Below the pieces are notes generated by a model. The model ran no database searches. It was not told where the DNA came from and saw only the letters and a list, made by a program, of their open reading frames with translations. Positions 48,843 to 58,402 of a stretch of DNA of 64,000 nucleotides are shown here, piece by piece (the stretch's first letter is position 1; each line of letters opens with the position of its first letter). The stretch comes from Nocardioides sp. SR21 (lineage in GTDB: Bacteria > Actinomycetota > Actinomycetes > Propionibacteriales > Nocardioidaceae): positions 186,001 through 250,000 of the forward strand of contig NZ_JAKWJR010000007.1 of the NCBI RefSeq assembly GCF_022761125.1. Direction: 5' to 3'. The position numbers and the translations under genes are program-made.

Positions 48843-49649
48843 ATGACGGTCGAGAACTTCGTCTCCTTCGGCGAGCAGGGTGCCCAGCTCACGTACGGGT
48901 CGTACCTGCGTCTTCCCCAGCTGTTGGACTCCCAACACCTCGAATCCGACCCGCCTGCCCACGACGAGCTGCTGTTCATCACGATCCACCAGGTCTACGA
49001 GCTGTGGTTCAAGCAGCTGCTGCACGAGGTCTCCGCCGCGCGCGACGCGATGCTGGGCGGCCAGGAGGGCGGCCGGCTGTGGTGGGCTCAGCACCTGCTG
49101 ACCCGCGTCCACGTGATCGAGCGGACGCTGGTGCAGCAGGTCGACGTCCTCGAGACGATGACCCCGCAGGACTTCCTGGAGTTCCGGCAGCGGCTGGCGC
49201 CGGCGAGCGGCTTCCAGTCGGTGCAGTTCCGTGAGCTGGAGTTCATGTCCGGCGCGAAGGACCCGCGCTACCTCGACCGGTTCAAGGGGATCACCGAGGC
49301 CGAGAGGCAGCACCTCGACGCCCGGCTCGCCGAGCCGACGCTCTGGGACGCGTTCGTCGCCACGCTCGCGTCGTTCGGGCTGGCCTCCGGCTCCGACGCG
49401 GAGATCTCCGCGTCGATGCGCACCGTCGCGCACGACCGGGACCAGTACGCCGTCGTCTGGGCGCTGGCCGAGGCTCTGCTGCAGCACGACGAGCTGGCGG
49501 CGAACTGGCGCGCGCGGCACGTGGTGATGGTCGAGCGGATGATCGGCAGCAAGTCCGGCACGGGGGGTTCGAGCGGCTCGACGTACCTCCGCTCCCGCCT
49601 CCCGGTCCGCTACTACCCCCTGCTCTGGGATCTGCGCAGCGAGCTCTGA
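48843..49649 (+). CDS. kynA: Tryptophan 2,3-dioxygenase
   Basis: A 268-residue heme enzyme that opens the indole ring of tryptophan to give N-formylkynurenine. It shows the TDO pattern: LTYGSYLRLPQLLDSQ, HDELLFITIHQVYELWFKQL, RVHVIERTLVQQVDVLETM, FQSVQFRELEFMSGAKD and the C-terminal GSSGSTYLRS. No kynureninase or formamidase gene is nearby. TAGTCT seven bases before the ATG indicates a leaderless start. The last 30 bases of the gene, encoding LLWDLRSEL and the stop, recur five times in the array that follows. Confidence 0.93.
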   Translation: MTVENFVSFGEQGAQLTYGSYLRLPQLLDSQHLESDPPAHDELLFITIHQVYELWFKQLLHEVSAARDAMLGGQEGGRLWWAQHLLTRVHVIERTLVQQVDVLETMTPQDFLEFRQRLAPASGFQSVQFRELEFMSGAKDPRYLDRFKGITEAERQHLDARLAEPTLWDAFVATLASFGLASGSDAEISASMRTVAHDRDQYAVVWALAEALLQHDELAANWRARHVVMVERMIGSKSGTGGSSGSTYLRSRLPVRYYPLLWDLRSEL

Positions 49650-50190
49650 GGTCTCGATACGCTCGCTGGCGCTCGCTACTCGACCACCGAGTTCGCTGCT
49701 CTGGGATCTGCGCAGCGAGTTGTCGCTCTGGGATCTGCGCAGCGAGCTGTGAGGTCTCGATACGCTCGCTGGCGCTCGCTACTCGACCACCGATGGTCGC
49801 GGCGGGCTGTGAGGTCTCGAAACGCTCGCTGGCGCTCGCTACTCGACCACCGAGTTCGATGCTCTGGGATCTGCGCAGCGAGCTCTGAGGTCACAGCGAC
49901 CTGAGGTCTCGATACGCTCGCTGGCGCTCGCTACTCGACCACCGAGTTCGATGCTCTGGGATCTGCGCAGCGAGCTCTGAGGTCACAGCGACCTGAGGTC
50001 TCGATACGCTCGCTGGCGCTCGCTACTCGACCACCGAGTTCGATGCTCTGGGATCTGCGCAGCGAGCTCTGAGGTCACAGCGAGCTGAGGTCTCGATGCG
50101 CTCGCTGGCGCTCGCTACTCGACCACCGAGGATCGGAATTCCGGTTGCCGAGTGTTCGTCGCGAGGAACGAGTGACGGACGTATCGAGGT
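49650..50190. repeat. Repeat array C, containing copies of the kynA 3' end
   Basis: About 580 bp between kynA and the glutamate dehydrogenase gene without a gene. GGTCTCGATACGCTCGCTGG-type units start at 49650, 49753, 49813, 49905, 49997 and 50089; the last four are spaced exactly 92 bp. Between them GCTCTGGGATCTGCGCAGCG, identical to the coding 3' end of kynA at 49622, recurs at 49698, 49725, 49861, 49953 and 50045. The array therefore amplified a piece of the adjacent gene together with the dispersed repeat. A degenerate repeat follows up to 50190. Confidence 0.92.
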
Positions 50191-50233
50191 GCCGACTGGT
50201 GAGTAACGCACCCGGGGACCTACTGTCGGAAGC

Positions 50234-53200
50234 GTGTCAACGACGACGCATGAAGTAGACCTGTCCGAGCTCCTGTCCGAGGCCGTCGAGGTGGCCCGCT
50301 CCAGGAGCACCAGTGGTGGCCCGCCGCCCGACGAGGTGGCTGCCCTGCTCCGGGCCTATTACCGGCACCTCGCGGCCGAGGACGTCGGTGACCGCTCCGC
50401 GGTCGACGTGTACGCCGCTTTCGCGTCCCACTACGAGCTCGCCGCGAACCGACCGCAGGGCACCGCCCGCGTCCGGGTGCTCACCCCGTCGCCCAGCGAC
50501 CACGGCTGGTCGGCCGGTGGGCACTCGGTGGTCGAGGTCGTGGTCGACGACATGCCGTTCCTCGTCGACTCGCTGACCATGGAGCTGTCGCGCCAGCTGC
50601 GCGACGTGCACCTGGTGATCCACCCGCTGTTCGACGTCACCCGCGACATCACCGGGACCCTCCAGAAGGCGCGCCCGGTCGCGCACGACGGCGGGCCCGG
50701 CGGGGACCGGGACCTCGCGGACGGCCGCGAGTCCTGGATGCACGTCGAGATCGACCGGATCCCTGACGGCGACGACGTCGCCGAGATCGAGGCCTCGATC
50801 CAGAAGGTGCTGCGCGACGTCCGGGAGGCCGTCGAGGACTGGGACAAGATGCACAGCCAGGTCTCCGCGATCGTGGCCGAGCTGCAGACCGACGCCCCGG
50901 CCACCGTCGACAGCGACGAGGCCCGCCAGGCGGCGGCCCTGCTGCAGTGGCTGGCCGACGACCACTTCACCTTCCTCGGCTACCGCGAGTACGCGCTCGA
51001 GCGCGAGGGCGACGACGAGCTGCTGCGGGGCGTGCCCGGCACCGGACTCGGCATCCTCCGCGCCGACCAGGACCTCGCGAGCACGTCGGGGCGGCTGCCC
51101 GCGACGGCCGCGGCCAAGGCGCGCGAGCAGACCGTGCTGGTGCTCACCAAGGCCAACTCGCGCTCGACGATACACCGCCCGGCGTACCTCGACTACGTCG
51201 GCGTCAAGAAGTTCGAGAACGGCCAGGTCGTCGGCGAGCGCCGCTTCCTCGGGCTCTACAGCAGCGCGGCGTACACCGAGTCGCTGACCCGGATCCCGCT
51301 GCTGCGCGAGCGCGCCGCCGCGGTCCTCAAGGAGGCCGGGTTCCCGCCGCAGAGCCACGACGGCAAGGCGCTGATGGACACCCTCGAGACCTACCCGAGG
51401 GACGAGCTCTTCCACACGCCGGTCGAGGAGCTGGCGCCGATGGCGATGGGCGCGATGCACGCGCGCGAGCGCCGCCGGCTGCGGCTGTTCATCCGCCGCG
51501 ACACCTACGGCCGCTACGTCTCGGTGCTCGTCTACCTGCCGCGCGACCGCTACAACACCGCGGTCCGTGAGCGGTTCTCCCAGATCCTGCAGGAGAGCCT
51601 GGGCGGCGACTCCGTCGAGTTCACCGTGCGGCTGACCGAGTCGACGACTGCCCGCGTCCACTTCGTGGTGCACCCGCCGAAGGGCTCCGCGATCCACGAC
51701 GTCGACACCGTCGAGCTGGAGCGCCGGCTGGCCGAGGCCTCCCGGTCCTGGCGCGACGACCTGGCGTCCGCGCTGCTCGCCGAGTTCGGCGAGGTCGCCG
51801 GCACCCGGATGGCGCGGCAGTACCAGGACTCGTTCCCCGAGGGGTTCAAGGAGGACTTCTCCCCGCGCATCGCCGCGCTCGACCTCGGCCGCCTCGAGGA
51901 GGTCCCGGTCGACGAGGACGGCGCAGGGATCCTGGTGTCGCTGTACCAGGACCTCGACCCCGGCCGGGGTGACGCCCGGCTCAAGGTCTACCGGATCGGC
52001 CCGTCGCTGTCCCTCTCTCAGCTGCTGCCGATGCTGTCCTCGCTGGGCGTGGAGGTCGTCGACGAGCGACCCTACGAGCTCGACGGGCTCGAGCGGTCGA
52101 CGCACATCTACGAGTTCGGCCTGCGCTACCACCGCGCCGCGCTGCCCGACGACTCCCGCGAGCTCGTCGAGGCGGCGATCCGCGCGATCTGGGACGGCCG
52201 CAACGAGATCGACGGCTTCAACGCGCTGGTCCTCGGCGCCGGGCTGACCTGGCGCCAGGCGACGGTGCTGCGGGCGTACGCGAAGTACATGCGGCAGGGG
52301 AACTCGCCGTTCGCCCTCGACTACATCGAGGGTGCGCTGCTGCAGAACGTCGACATCACGCGGCTGCTCGCGCTGCTGTTCGAGATCCGCTTCGACCCGC
52401 GCGCCGACCACGACCGCCAGGCCGACATCGAGCAGCGGATCATGCAGGCTCTCGACGACGTCGCGAGCCTCGACCACGACCGCATCCTGCGCTCGTACCT
52501 CGCGCACATCCGGGCCACGCTGCGCACCAACTACTTCCAGCCGGCGGCGGACGGGGGAGTGCGGTCCTACATCTCGTTCAAGATGGAGCCGTCCGGCATC
52601 CCGGACCTGCCGCAGCCGCGGCCGCGCTACGAGATCTTCGTGTACTCGCCGCGCGTCGAGGGCGTCCACCTGCGGTACGGCGCGGTCGCGCGCGGTGGCC
52701 TGCGCTGGTCCGACCGCCGCGACGACTTCCGTACCGAGGTGCTGGGGCTCGTGAAGGCGCAGATGGTCAAGAACACCGTGATCGTGCCGGTCGGTGCGAA
52801 GGGCGGCTTCTTCCCCAAGCAGCTGCCCGACCCGAGCGTCGACCGCGACGCGTGGCTGGCCGAGGGCGTGGCGTCGTACAAGACGTTCATCTCCGGCCTG
52901 CTCGACATCACCGACAACCTCGTCGACGGCGCGACCGTGCCGCCGTCGGACGTGGTCCGTCACGACGGGGACGACTCGTACCTCGTGGTGGCCGCCGACA
53001 AGGGGACCGCCACGTTCTCCGACATCGCGAACGGCGTCTCGGAGGACTACGGCTTCTGGCTCGGCGACGCGTTCGCGAGCGGCGGCTCGGTCGGCTACGA
53101 CCACAAGGCGATGGGCATCACCGCGCGCGGCGCGTGGGTGTCGGTGCAGCGGCACTTCCGCGAGCGCGGCATCGACTGCCAGACCGAGGACTTCACCTGC

Positions 53201-55114
53201 GTCGGCATCGGCGACATGTCCGGTGACGTGTTCGGCAACGGCATGCTCTGCTCCGAGCACATCAAGCTGGTGGCCGCCTTCGACCACCGGGACATCTTCC
53301 TGGACCCGAACCCCGACCCGGCCGTCTCGTTCGCCGAGCGGCAGCGGATGTTCGAGCTGCCCCGGTCGAGCTGGCAGGAGTACAACCGCTCGCTGATCTC
53401 GGAGGGCGGCGGCGTCTACTCGCGCTCGCTGAAGAAGATCACGCTCAACGACTCGGTGCGCAGCTCGCTGGGCATCGACGCGTCCGTGGAGTCGATGACC
53501 CCGGCCGAGCTGATGAAGGCGATCCTCGTCGCGCCGGTGGACCTGCTCTGGAACGGCGGCATCGGCACCTACGTGAAGGCGTCGGACGAGACCCACGCCG
53601 ACGCCGGGGACAAGGCGAACGACCCGATCCGCGTCGACGGCCGCGACGTACGCGCCCAGGCCATCGGCGAGGGCGGCAACCTCGGCTGCACCCAGCGCGG
53701 CCGGATCGAGTACGCCCGCGAGGGCGTCGGCGGCGCCGGTGGCCGGATGAACACCGACTTCATCGACAACTCCGCCGGCGTCGACACCTCCGACCACGAG
53801 GTGAACCTCAAGATCCTGCTCGACCGGGTGGTGAAGGCCGGCGACCTGACCCAGGAGCAGCGCAACAGCCTGCTCGCCGAGATGACCGACGAGGTCGCCG
53901 ACCTGGTCCTGCGCGACAACTACGACCAGAACATCGCCCTCGCCAACGCGGGCGCGCACGCGTCCTCGATGCTGCACGTGCACGAGGCGTGGATCCGCAA
54001 GCTCGAGCAGGACGGCGTCCTCGACCGCGAGCTCGAGGGTCTGCCGAGCAGCAAGGAGGTACGCCGCCGCCTCGAGCAGGGCGAGGGCCTGAGCAACCCC
54101 GAGCTCTCGGTGCTGATGTCCTGGACCAAGATCGTGCTCGCGGAGGAGCTGCTCGAGTCCGACCTGCCCGACGACCCGTACCTCGACCTGGACCTGCGGG
54201 CGTACTTCCCGACTGCGGTGCGCGAGGGCTTCGAGCCGCAGATCCACGAGCACCCGCTGCGCCGCGAGATCATCGTGACGCAGGTCGTCAACGACCTCGT
54301 GAACGGCGCTGGCATCACGTTCTGGCCGCGGCTGGCGGGGGAGACCGGGACCACCGCCGCCGAGCTCACGCGGGCCAACTTCGTGGCGCGCGAGATCTTC
54401 GGCTCGCTGGCGATGCGGCAGGAGCTGAACGCCCTGGACAACAAGCTCGACGCTACCGTGCAGACCCGGATGCGCCTGGAGATGCGCACCCTCGTCGAGC
54501 GGGCGTCGCGGTGGCTGGTCAACAACCGCCGTCCTCCGATGGACAGCCAGGCGACGGTCGAGCAGTTCGCGGGGCCGGTGCAGAAGGTGATGGCCGACCT
54601 GCCAGACCTGATCACCGGTCGCGAGCTCGAGAACTACCGCGAGCGCATGCGGCGGCTGGTCGCCGGCGGCGTGTCCGAGGACCTCGCCAGCCGGGTCGCG
54701 GTGCTGCCGACGGCGTACATGCTGCTCGGCGTCATCGAGACCGCGGGTCGCGAGGGCCTGGATCCCGCGGACGTAGCCCGGGTGCACTTCACCCTCGGCG
54801 AGCGGCTCGGGCTGCCCAGCCTGGTGCAGCGGATCCTGGGGCTCTCGCGCGCGGACCGCTGGCAGACCATGGCCCGGGCCGCCCTGCGCGACGACCTGCA
54901 CGCCGTGCACGCCCAGCTCACCGCCCAGGTGCTCGCGACGACGTCGTCCGAGGACCCCGCGCCGGCCCGGATCGCGGCGTGGGAGGCGGCCGACGACGTG
55001 GTGGTCCCGCGCGCGGCCGCGACCCTCGACGAGATCTGCGCCGACGAGCAGGCCGACCTCGCCCGGCTGTCGGTGGCGCTACGGGTGGTGCGCGGGTTGC
55101 TGGCCACCGGTTAG
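50234..55114 (+). CDS. gdh: NAD-specific glutamate dehydrogenase, 180-kDa class
   Basis: A 1626-residue enzyme that oxidatively deaminates glutamate to 2-oxoglutarate. It belongs to the large NAD-GDH class described from Streptomyces: a long N-terminal part with ACT-like segments (about 1-650), the catalytic core with RGGLRWSDRRDDFRTEVLGL and VGAKGGFFPKQL (Lys856 region), the nucleotide-binding region with GIGDMSGDVFGNGML and GEGGNLGCTQRGR, and a long helical C-terminal domain. TACTGT seven bases before the GTG suggests a leaderless transcript. It complements PruA, whose product is glutamate. Confidence 0.95.
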   Translation: MSTTTHEVDLSELLSEAVEVARSRSTSGGPPPDEVAALLRAYYRHLAAEDVGDRSAVDVYAAFASHYELAANRPQGTARVRVLTPSPSDHGWSAGGHSVVEVVVDDMPFLVDSLTMELSRQLRDVHLVIHPLFDVTRDITGTLQKARPVAHDGGPGGDRDLADGRESWMHVEIDRIPDGDDVAEIEASIQKVLRDVREAVEDWDKMHSQVSAIVAELQTDAPATVDSDEARQAAALLQWLADDHFTFLGYREYALEREGDDELLRGVPGTGLGILRADQDLASTSGRLPATAAAKAREQTVLVLTKANSRSTIHRPAYLDYVGVKKFENGQVVGERRFLGLYSSAAYTESLTRIPLLRERAAAVLKEAGFPPQSHDGKALMDTLETYPRDELFHTPVEELAPMAMGAMHARERRRLRLFIRRDTYGRYVSVLVYLPRDRYNTAVRERFSQILQESLGGDSVEFTVRLTESTTARVHFVVHPPKGSAIHDVDTVELERRLAEASRSWRDDLASALLAEFGEVAGTRMARQYQDSFPEGFKEDFSPRIAALDLGRLEEVPVDEDGAGILVSLYQDLDPGRGDARLKVYRIGPSLSLSQLLPMLSSLGVEVVDERPYELDGLERSTHIYEFGLRYHRAALPDDSRELVEAAIRAIWDGRNEIDGFNALVLGAGLTWRQATVLRAYAKYMRQGNSPFALDYIEGALLQNVDITRLLALLFEIRFDPRADHDRQADIEQRIMQALDDVASLDHDRILRSYLAHIRATLRTNYFQPAADGGVRSYISFKMEPSGIPDLPQPRPRYEIFVYSPRVEGVHLRYGAVARGGLRWSDRRDDFRTEVLGLVKAQMVKNTVIVPVGAKGGFFPKQLPDPSVDRDAWLAEGVASYKTFISGLLDITDNLVDGATVPPSDVVRHDGDDSYLVVAADKGTATFSDIANGVSEDYGFWLGDAFASGGSVGYDHKAMGITARGAWVSVQRHFRERGIDCQTEDFTCVGIGDMSGDVFGNGMLCSEHIKLVAAFDHRDIFLDPNPDPAVSFAERQRMFELPRSSWQEYNRSLISEGGGVYSRSLKKITLNDSVRSSLGIDASVESMTPAELMKAILVAPVDLLWNGGIGTYVKASDETHADAGDKANDPIRVDGRDVRAQAIGEGGNLGCTQRGRIEYAREGVGGAGGRMNTDFIDNSAGVDTSDHEVNLKILLDRVVKAGDLTQEQRNSLLAEMTDEVADLVLRDNYDQNIALANAGAHASSMLHVHEAWIRKLEQDGVLDRELEGLPSSKEVRRRLEQGEGLSNPELSVLMSWTKIVLAEELLESDLPDDPYLDLDLRAYFPTAVREGFEPQIHEHPLRREIIVTQVVNDLVNGAGITFWPRLAGETGTTAAELTRANFVAREIFGSLAMRQELNALDNKLDATVQTRMRLEMRTLVERASRWLVNNRRPPMDSQATVEQFAGPVQKVMADLPDLITGRELENYRERMRRLVAGGVSEDLASRVAVLPTAYMLLGVIETAGREGLDPADVARVHFTLGERLGLPSLVQRILGLSRADRWQTMARAALRDDLHAVHAQLTAQVLATTSSEDPAPARIAAWEAADDVVVPRAAATLDEICADEQADLARLSVALRVVRGLLATG

Positions 55115-55158
55115 GGCGCTGACCCAACCCGGGGCGGTTCGGGCCGCATCTGAGGGGT

Positions 55159-55671
55159 GTGGAAGCAGTGATGGAGTTCGACGAGTTCTTCCGCGCCACG
55201 TGGCCGCGGCTCTTCCGTACGGCGTGCGCCGTCGCGGGTGACGCGGCCTCGGCGGAGGACGCGCTCCAGGCGGCGTACGCCCGCGCGTTCGCGTCCTGGA
55301 GGCGGGTCAGCACGGCCGACCACCCGGAGGCGTACGTCCGGCGGATCGTCGTCAACGAGATCCTCGGCACCCGGCGCCGGGCGTGGTGGAAGCGGGAGCG
55401 ACCCACCGGCGACGTTCCCGCGACGGCCGTGCCCTCCTCGGAGGCGGCGTACGTCGAACGCGATCGGCTGTGGCGCGCCGTGCTCGAGCTGCCACCACGG
55501 CAGCGCGCGGTCGTCGTCCTGCGCTACTACGAGGACCTCTCGGAGGAGGAGATCGCCGACACGCTCGGCTGCTCCCGCGGCACCGTGAAGTCACAGGCCT
55601 CCGCCGCCCTCACGAAGCTCCGGGAGCACGCCGGACTCACCCTTGACTCGTCCGGAGGAGACAACGCATGA
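55159..55671 (+). CDS. SigE-family (TIGR02983-type) ECF sigma factor
   Basis: A 170-residue ECF sigma factor of the actinobacterial SigE-strep/SigM-like family: region 2 is FDEFFRATWPRLFRTACAVAGDAASAEDALQ (split here as FDEFFRATWPRLF and ACAVAGDAASAED), and region 4 is LPPRQRAVVVLRYYEDLSEE then IADTLGCSRGTVKSQ. The GTG has GAGGGG seven bases upstream; an ATG four codons later is an alternative. Its stop overlaps the next gene (ATGA), which encodes a membrane protein of the anti-sigma position. Confidence 0.9.
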   Translation: MEAVMEFDEFFRATWPRLFRTACAVAGDAASAEDALQAAYARAFASWRRVSTADHPEAYVRRIVVNEILGTRRRAWWKRERPTGDVPATAVPSSEAAYVERDRLWRAVLELPPRQRAVVVLRYYEDLSEEEIADTLGCSRGTVKSQASAALTKLREHAGLTLDSSGGDNA

Positions 55672-56717
55672 GCACCGATCTCATCGACCAGATCCGCACC
55701 CGTGTCGACGCCCTGCCGGTCCCGCCGGGCGATCTCGACGCCGTACGCCGCTCGGGCGGCCGGATCCGCACCCGCCGCCGGGTGGCCGCGGGCGCCGGTG
55801 TCGCCGCCGTCGTCTGCGCCGCAGCCTTCGCGCTCTGGCCGGCCGCCGACGACAGCGGGCCCGGCAGCGGCCGCGAGATCCAGCCCATCGGCCCCCTCGA
55901 CTACAGCCACGGCCTGCGCGCGTACGCCGACCCCGGCGGAGAGATCCACCTCGGTGGGCGCACCCTCACCCGCGAGCAGCTCGGCGACCTGGACACGCAG
56001 GGCACAGCGACGCCGTACGGCGTGGTGTTCTCCGACCGCGGCCTCCCCAGCCTGCTGGAGGAGTCGGGCGAGATCACGGCGCTGGAGCCGGACTCCGCTC
56101 GCGGCGACTACTGGCCGACCCCGATGGCGGACTCGCAGCAGCCGCTGGTCGCCTACGGGGCGACGATCGACGGGAAGCCGCACGTCGTCGTGCGCGACCT
56201 CGAGCAGCCGGAGGACCCGGTCGCGGTCATGCGGGTGCCTGGGAACACGCAGATCGAGGCGATCGACGGCGGCCTCGTCATCCTCAGCACCTCCGACGGA
56301 AGCCGGCTCTGGGACCCGCGTGCTGGCGACCCCGTCGACCTCGGTGGACCACGAACGCGCATCGCCGACTTCCGCAACGGCGTGCTCCTGTACGACGGTC
56401 CCGCGCCCGACGGTCCCGCCGCGGCCGACCTCCGCCTGGTGCCCGGCGCCATCGACGCGCAGCTGACCTTCGACGGCGGCCACATCCTGTACTGGTCGAA
56501 CAAGCTGGAGTCGACCGACGGCAGCCCGCCGATCGTCCTCGACGAGAAGGCGACGTTCTTCAACGTCGACACCGACGGCTCGATCCTGGCCGCCGCCTTC
56601 GCGAAGGGCGGCGGCGCCGAGGTCTACGACTGCGAGCTCCCGTCGGGGCGCTGCGAGCCCCTCGGCCACCTCCCGCTGACCGGTGGTGACCCGATGTTCA
56701 TGGGCAACGACATGTGA
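55668..56717 (+). CDS. Membrane-anchored protein, putative anti-sigma or sensor partner
   Basis: A 349-residue protein with a short cytoplasmic N terminus (about 1-38) typical of proteins coupled to SigE-family ECF factors, one membrane helix (about 39-60) and a large external domain with beta-propeller-like repeats (HVVVRDLEQPEDPVAVMR, DGGLVILSTSDGSRLWDPRA, GHILYWSNKLE). There is no zinc-binding anti-sigma motif. Translational coupling with the sigma gene suggests that it controls that factor or reports to it. Confidence 0.72.
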   Translation: MSTDLIDQIRTRVDALPVPPGDLDAVRRSGGRIRTRRRVAAGAGVAAVVCAAAFALWPAADDSGPGSGREIQPIGPLDYSHGLRAYADPGGEIHLGGRTLTREQLGDLDTQGTATPYGVVFSDRGLPSLLEESGEITALEPDSARGDYWPTPMADSQQPLVAYGATIDGKPHVVVRDLEQPEDPVAVMRVPGNTQIEAIDGGLVILSTSDGSRLWDPRAGDPVDLGGPRTRIADFRNGVLLYDGPAPDGPAAADLRLVPGAIDAQLTFDGGHILYWSNKLESTDGSPPIVLDEKATFFNVDTDGSILAAAFAKGGGAEVYDCELPSGRCEPLGHLPLTGGDPMFMGNDM

Positions 56718-57019
56718 CGACCCGGAGTGGCGCCTGTGGTCTGCGCGGGTCGACCGTCGTGGTCAGCGTCGAGACGGCTTCGGTGGTTGAGGTGCGGGGT
56801 CCGGTGGGGCGGTAGCCCAGGTGGTGAAGGTCTTGACCCGGTGGTGGTGTCGATCGCCGAGACGGTCGTCCTGCTGGTGCCCTGTGGTCTGAATACCCGG
56901 TCGACCGGGTACTCGGTCGCTTGTCGGGGGTTGCAACGGCCGTCAAGTGACAGGAAAGGCCGTCAAGCGGTCCGGCTGGATCAGCCGATGCGACGAGAGC
57001 GGGTCGCTAGGGTCGGCGC
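56718..57019. other. Intergenic region with remnants of dispersed repeats
   Basis: These 302 bp contain no convincing gene. There are degenerate pieces of the dispersed repeat family (GTCGAGACGGCTTCGGTGGT and TTGAGGTGCGG), a perfect 18-bp palindrome, a short direct repeat GGCCGTCAAG (about 56938 and 56958), and TAGGGT (57008-57013), the probable -10 of the amidase gene. Confidence 0.7.
56894..56911. promoter_or_regulatory. Perfect 18-bp palindrome
   Basis: TACCCGGTCGACCGGGTA is a perfect inverted repeat with no spacer, 108 bp before the amidase start. It has operator-like symmetry and is not part of the local dispersed repeats. The binding protein is unknown. Confidence 0.5.
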
Positions 57020-58402
57020 GTGACCGATCTCGCCCGGGCCGGAGTGGCCGACACCGTCCGTCTCATCGCCTCCGGGGAGCGCACCGCGCGTGAGGTCACC
57101 GAGCAGGCGCTGCGGCGGATCGCGGACCGTGACGACGAGCTCAACGCGTTCTCCGTGCTGCTCGCGGAGGAGGCGCTGGCCGAGGCGAGTGCGCGGGACG
57201 CGGCGCCTGGGCCCGTCGGTCCGCTGCACGGCGTGCCGATCGCGATCAAGGAGGAGGTCGACGTCGCGGGCACGGTGACGACGTTCGGCGGCGAGGCCAA
57301 CTCGACGCCGGCGGCTGCCGACGGCGAGGTCGTGCGCCGACTGCGCGCCGCGGGCGCGGTGATCGTCGGCAAGACCGCGATGCCGGAGTTCGGCGCGTTC
57401 CCGTTCACCGAGGGCGACTCGTTCGGCATCACCCGCAACCCGTGGGACCCGACCCGCACCCCCGGCGGCTCCAGCGGCGGTACGGCTGTCGCCGTGTCGA
57501 CCGGCATGGTTCCGGCCGGCATCGGTGGTGACGGGGGCGGCTCGATCCGGATCCCCAGCGCCAGCTGCGGGTTGTTCGGTCTCAAGCCGCAACGCGGCCG
57601 GGTCACGACGGCCCCGCAGCCGCACCTCTGGTGGGCGCTCGGCACCGCCGGCCCGCTCACCCGCAGCGTGCTCGACAGCGCCCTCGTGTACGACGCGATC
57701 CGCGGCAACGTGGACGGCGACCTGTACAAGGCCGGTGGCGACGAGCCGTTCGTCGACGCGGTCGGCCGCGAGCCCGGCCGGCTGCGCATCGGGTGGAGCA
57801 CCAAGGCGGTCACCCTCGGCGTGAAGCCGGACCCGCTGCACGTCGAGGCCGTGCAGGAGACCGCGCGGTTGCTCGCGACCCTCGGCCACGACGTCCGCGA
57901 GGTCGACCCGCGCTACCCGGACCCGACCGCGGCGTTCATCCCGCAGTTCTTCGCCGGCATCCGCACCGAGGCCGACCTGGTCGAGCACTACGACCGGCTG
58001 GAGCGGCGTACCCGCGAGACGTACCGGCTCGGCTCCTGGGTGACGCCGAAGGTCATCCAGTGGGCGCTGAAGCAGTCCGAGAAGGTCTCGCGCAAGGCGA
58101 ACCGTGTCTTCGACGTCGTCGATGTCCTCCTCACCCCGACGCTGGCGCACCGGCCGCCGGAGGTGGGCCGGCTGACGGGCATCGGCACCGTCCGCGCCTC
58201 GCTGCGCTCGATGCCGTCGATCGCGTACGTCGCGCTCTGGAACGTCGCCGGCAACCCGGCGGCCTCCGTCCCGTGCGGCATCGCGGCCGACGGACTGCCG
58301 GTCGCCGTGCAGCTGGTCGGTCGCACCGACGACGAGGCCACGCTGTTCTCGCTGTCCGCCCAGCTCGAGGCCGCGCGGCCGTGGCCGCTGACCGCCCCGT
58401 GA
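57020..58402 (+). CDS. Amidase signature family protein
   Basis: A 460-residue amidase-signature enzyme with the Ser-cisSer-Lys triad visible: Lys77 (AIKEEVDV), the cis-Ser at 151/152 in GGSSGGTAVAV, and the nucleophile Ser175 in GDGGGSIRIPSASCG. It hydrolyses an amide, but the substrate (aliphatic amide, acyl-amide or other) cannot be told. It is not part of a gatCAB cluster, so a GatA role is unlikely. TAGGGT six bases before the GTG suggests a leaderless mRNA. It overlaps the SDR gene by four bases. Confidence 0.9.
   Translation: MTDLARAGVADTVRLIASGERTAREVTEQALRRIADRDDELNAFSVLLAEEALAEASARDAAPGPVGPLHGVPIAIKEEVDVAGTVTTFGGEANSTPAAADGEVVRRLRAAGAVIVGKTAMPEFGAFPFTEGDSFGITRNPWDPTRTPGGSSGGTAVAVSTGMVPAGIGGDGGGSIRIPSASCGLFGLKPQRGRVTTAPQPHLWWALGTAGPLTRSVLDSALVYDAIRGNVDGDLYKAGGDEPFVDAVGREPGRLRIGWSTKAVTLGVKPDPLHVEAVQETARLLATLGHDVREVDPRYPDPTAAFIPQFFAGIRTEADLVEHYDRLERRTRETYRLGSWVTPKVIQWALKQSEKVSRKANRVFDVVDVLLTPTLAHRPPEVGRLTGIGTVRASLRSMPSIAYVALWNVAGNPAASVPCGIAADGLPVAVQLVGRTDDEATLFSLSAQLEAARPWPLTAP

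Noticed and set aside
45339..50190. Arrays B and C as possible CRISPR arrays
   Set aside because: The interspersed sequences are themselves repeated rather than unique, the units are far longer than CRISPR repeats, and no cas gene is present.
50237..54910. A 1557-codon open frame opposite the NAD-glutamate dehydrogenase
   Set aside because: It is the mirror of a clear, family-matching gene and has no start signal or recognisable domain.
57020..58402. Amidase as GatA of the tRNA amidotransferase
   Set aside because: No gatC or gatB adjoins it; it is coupled to an SDR gene instead.
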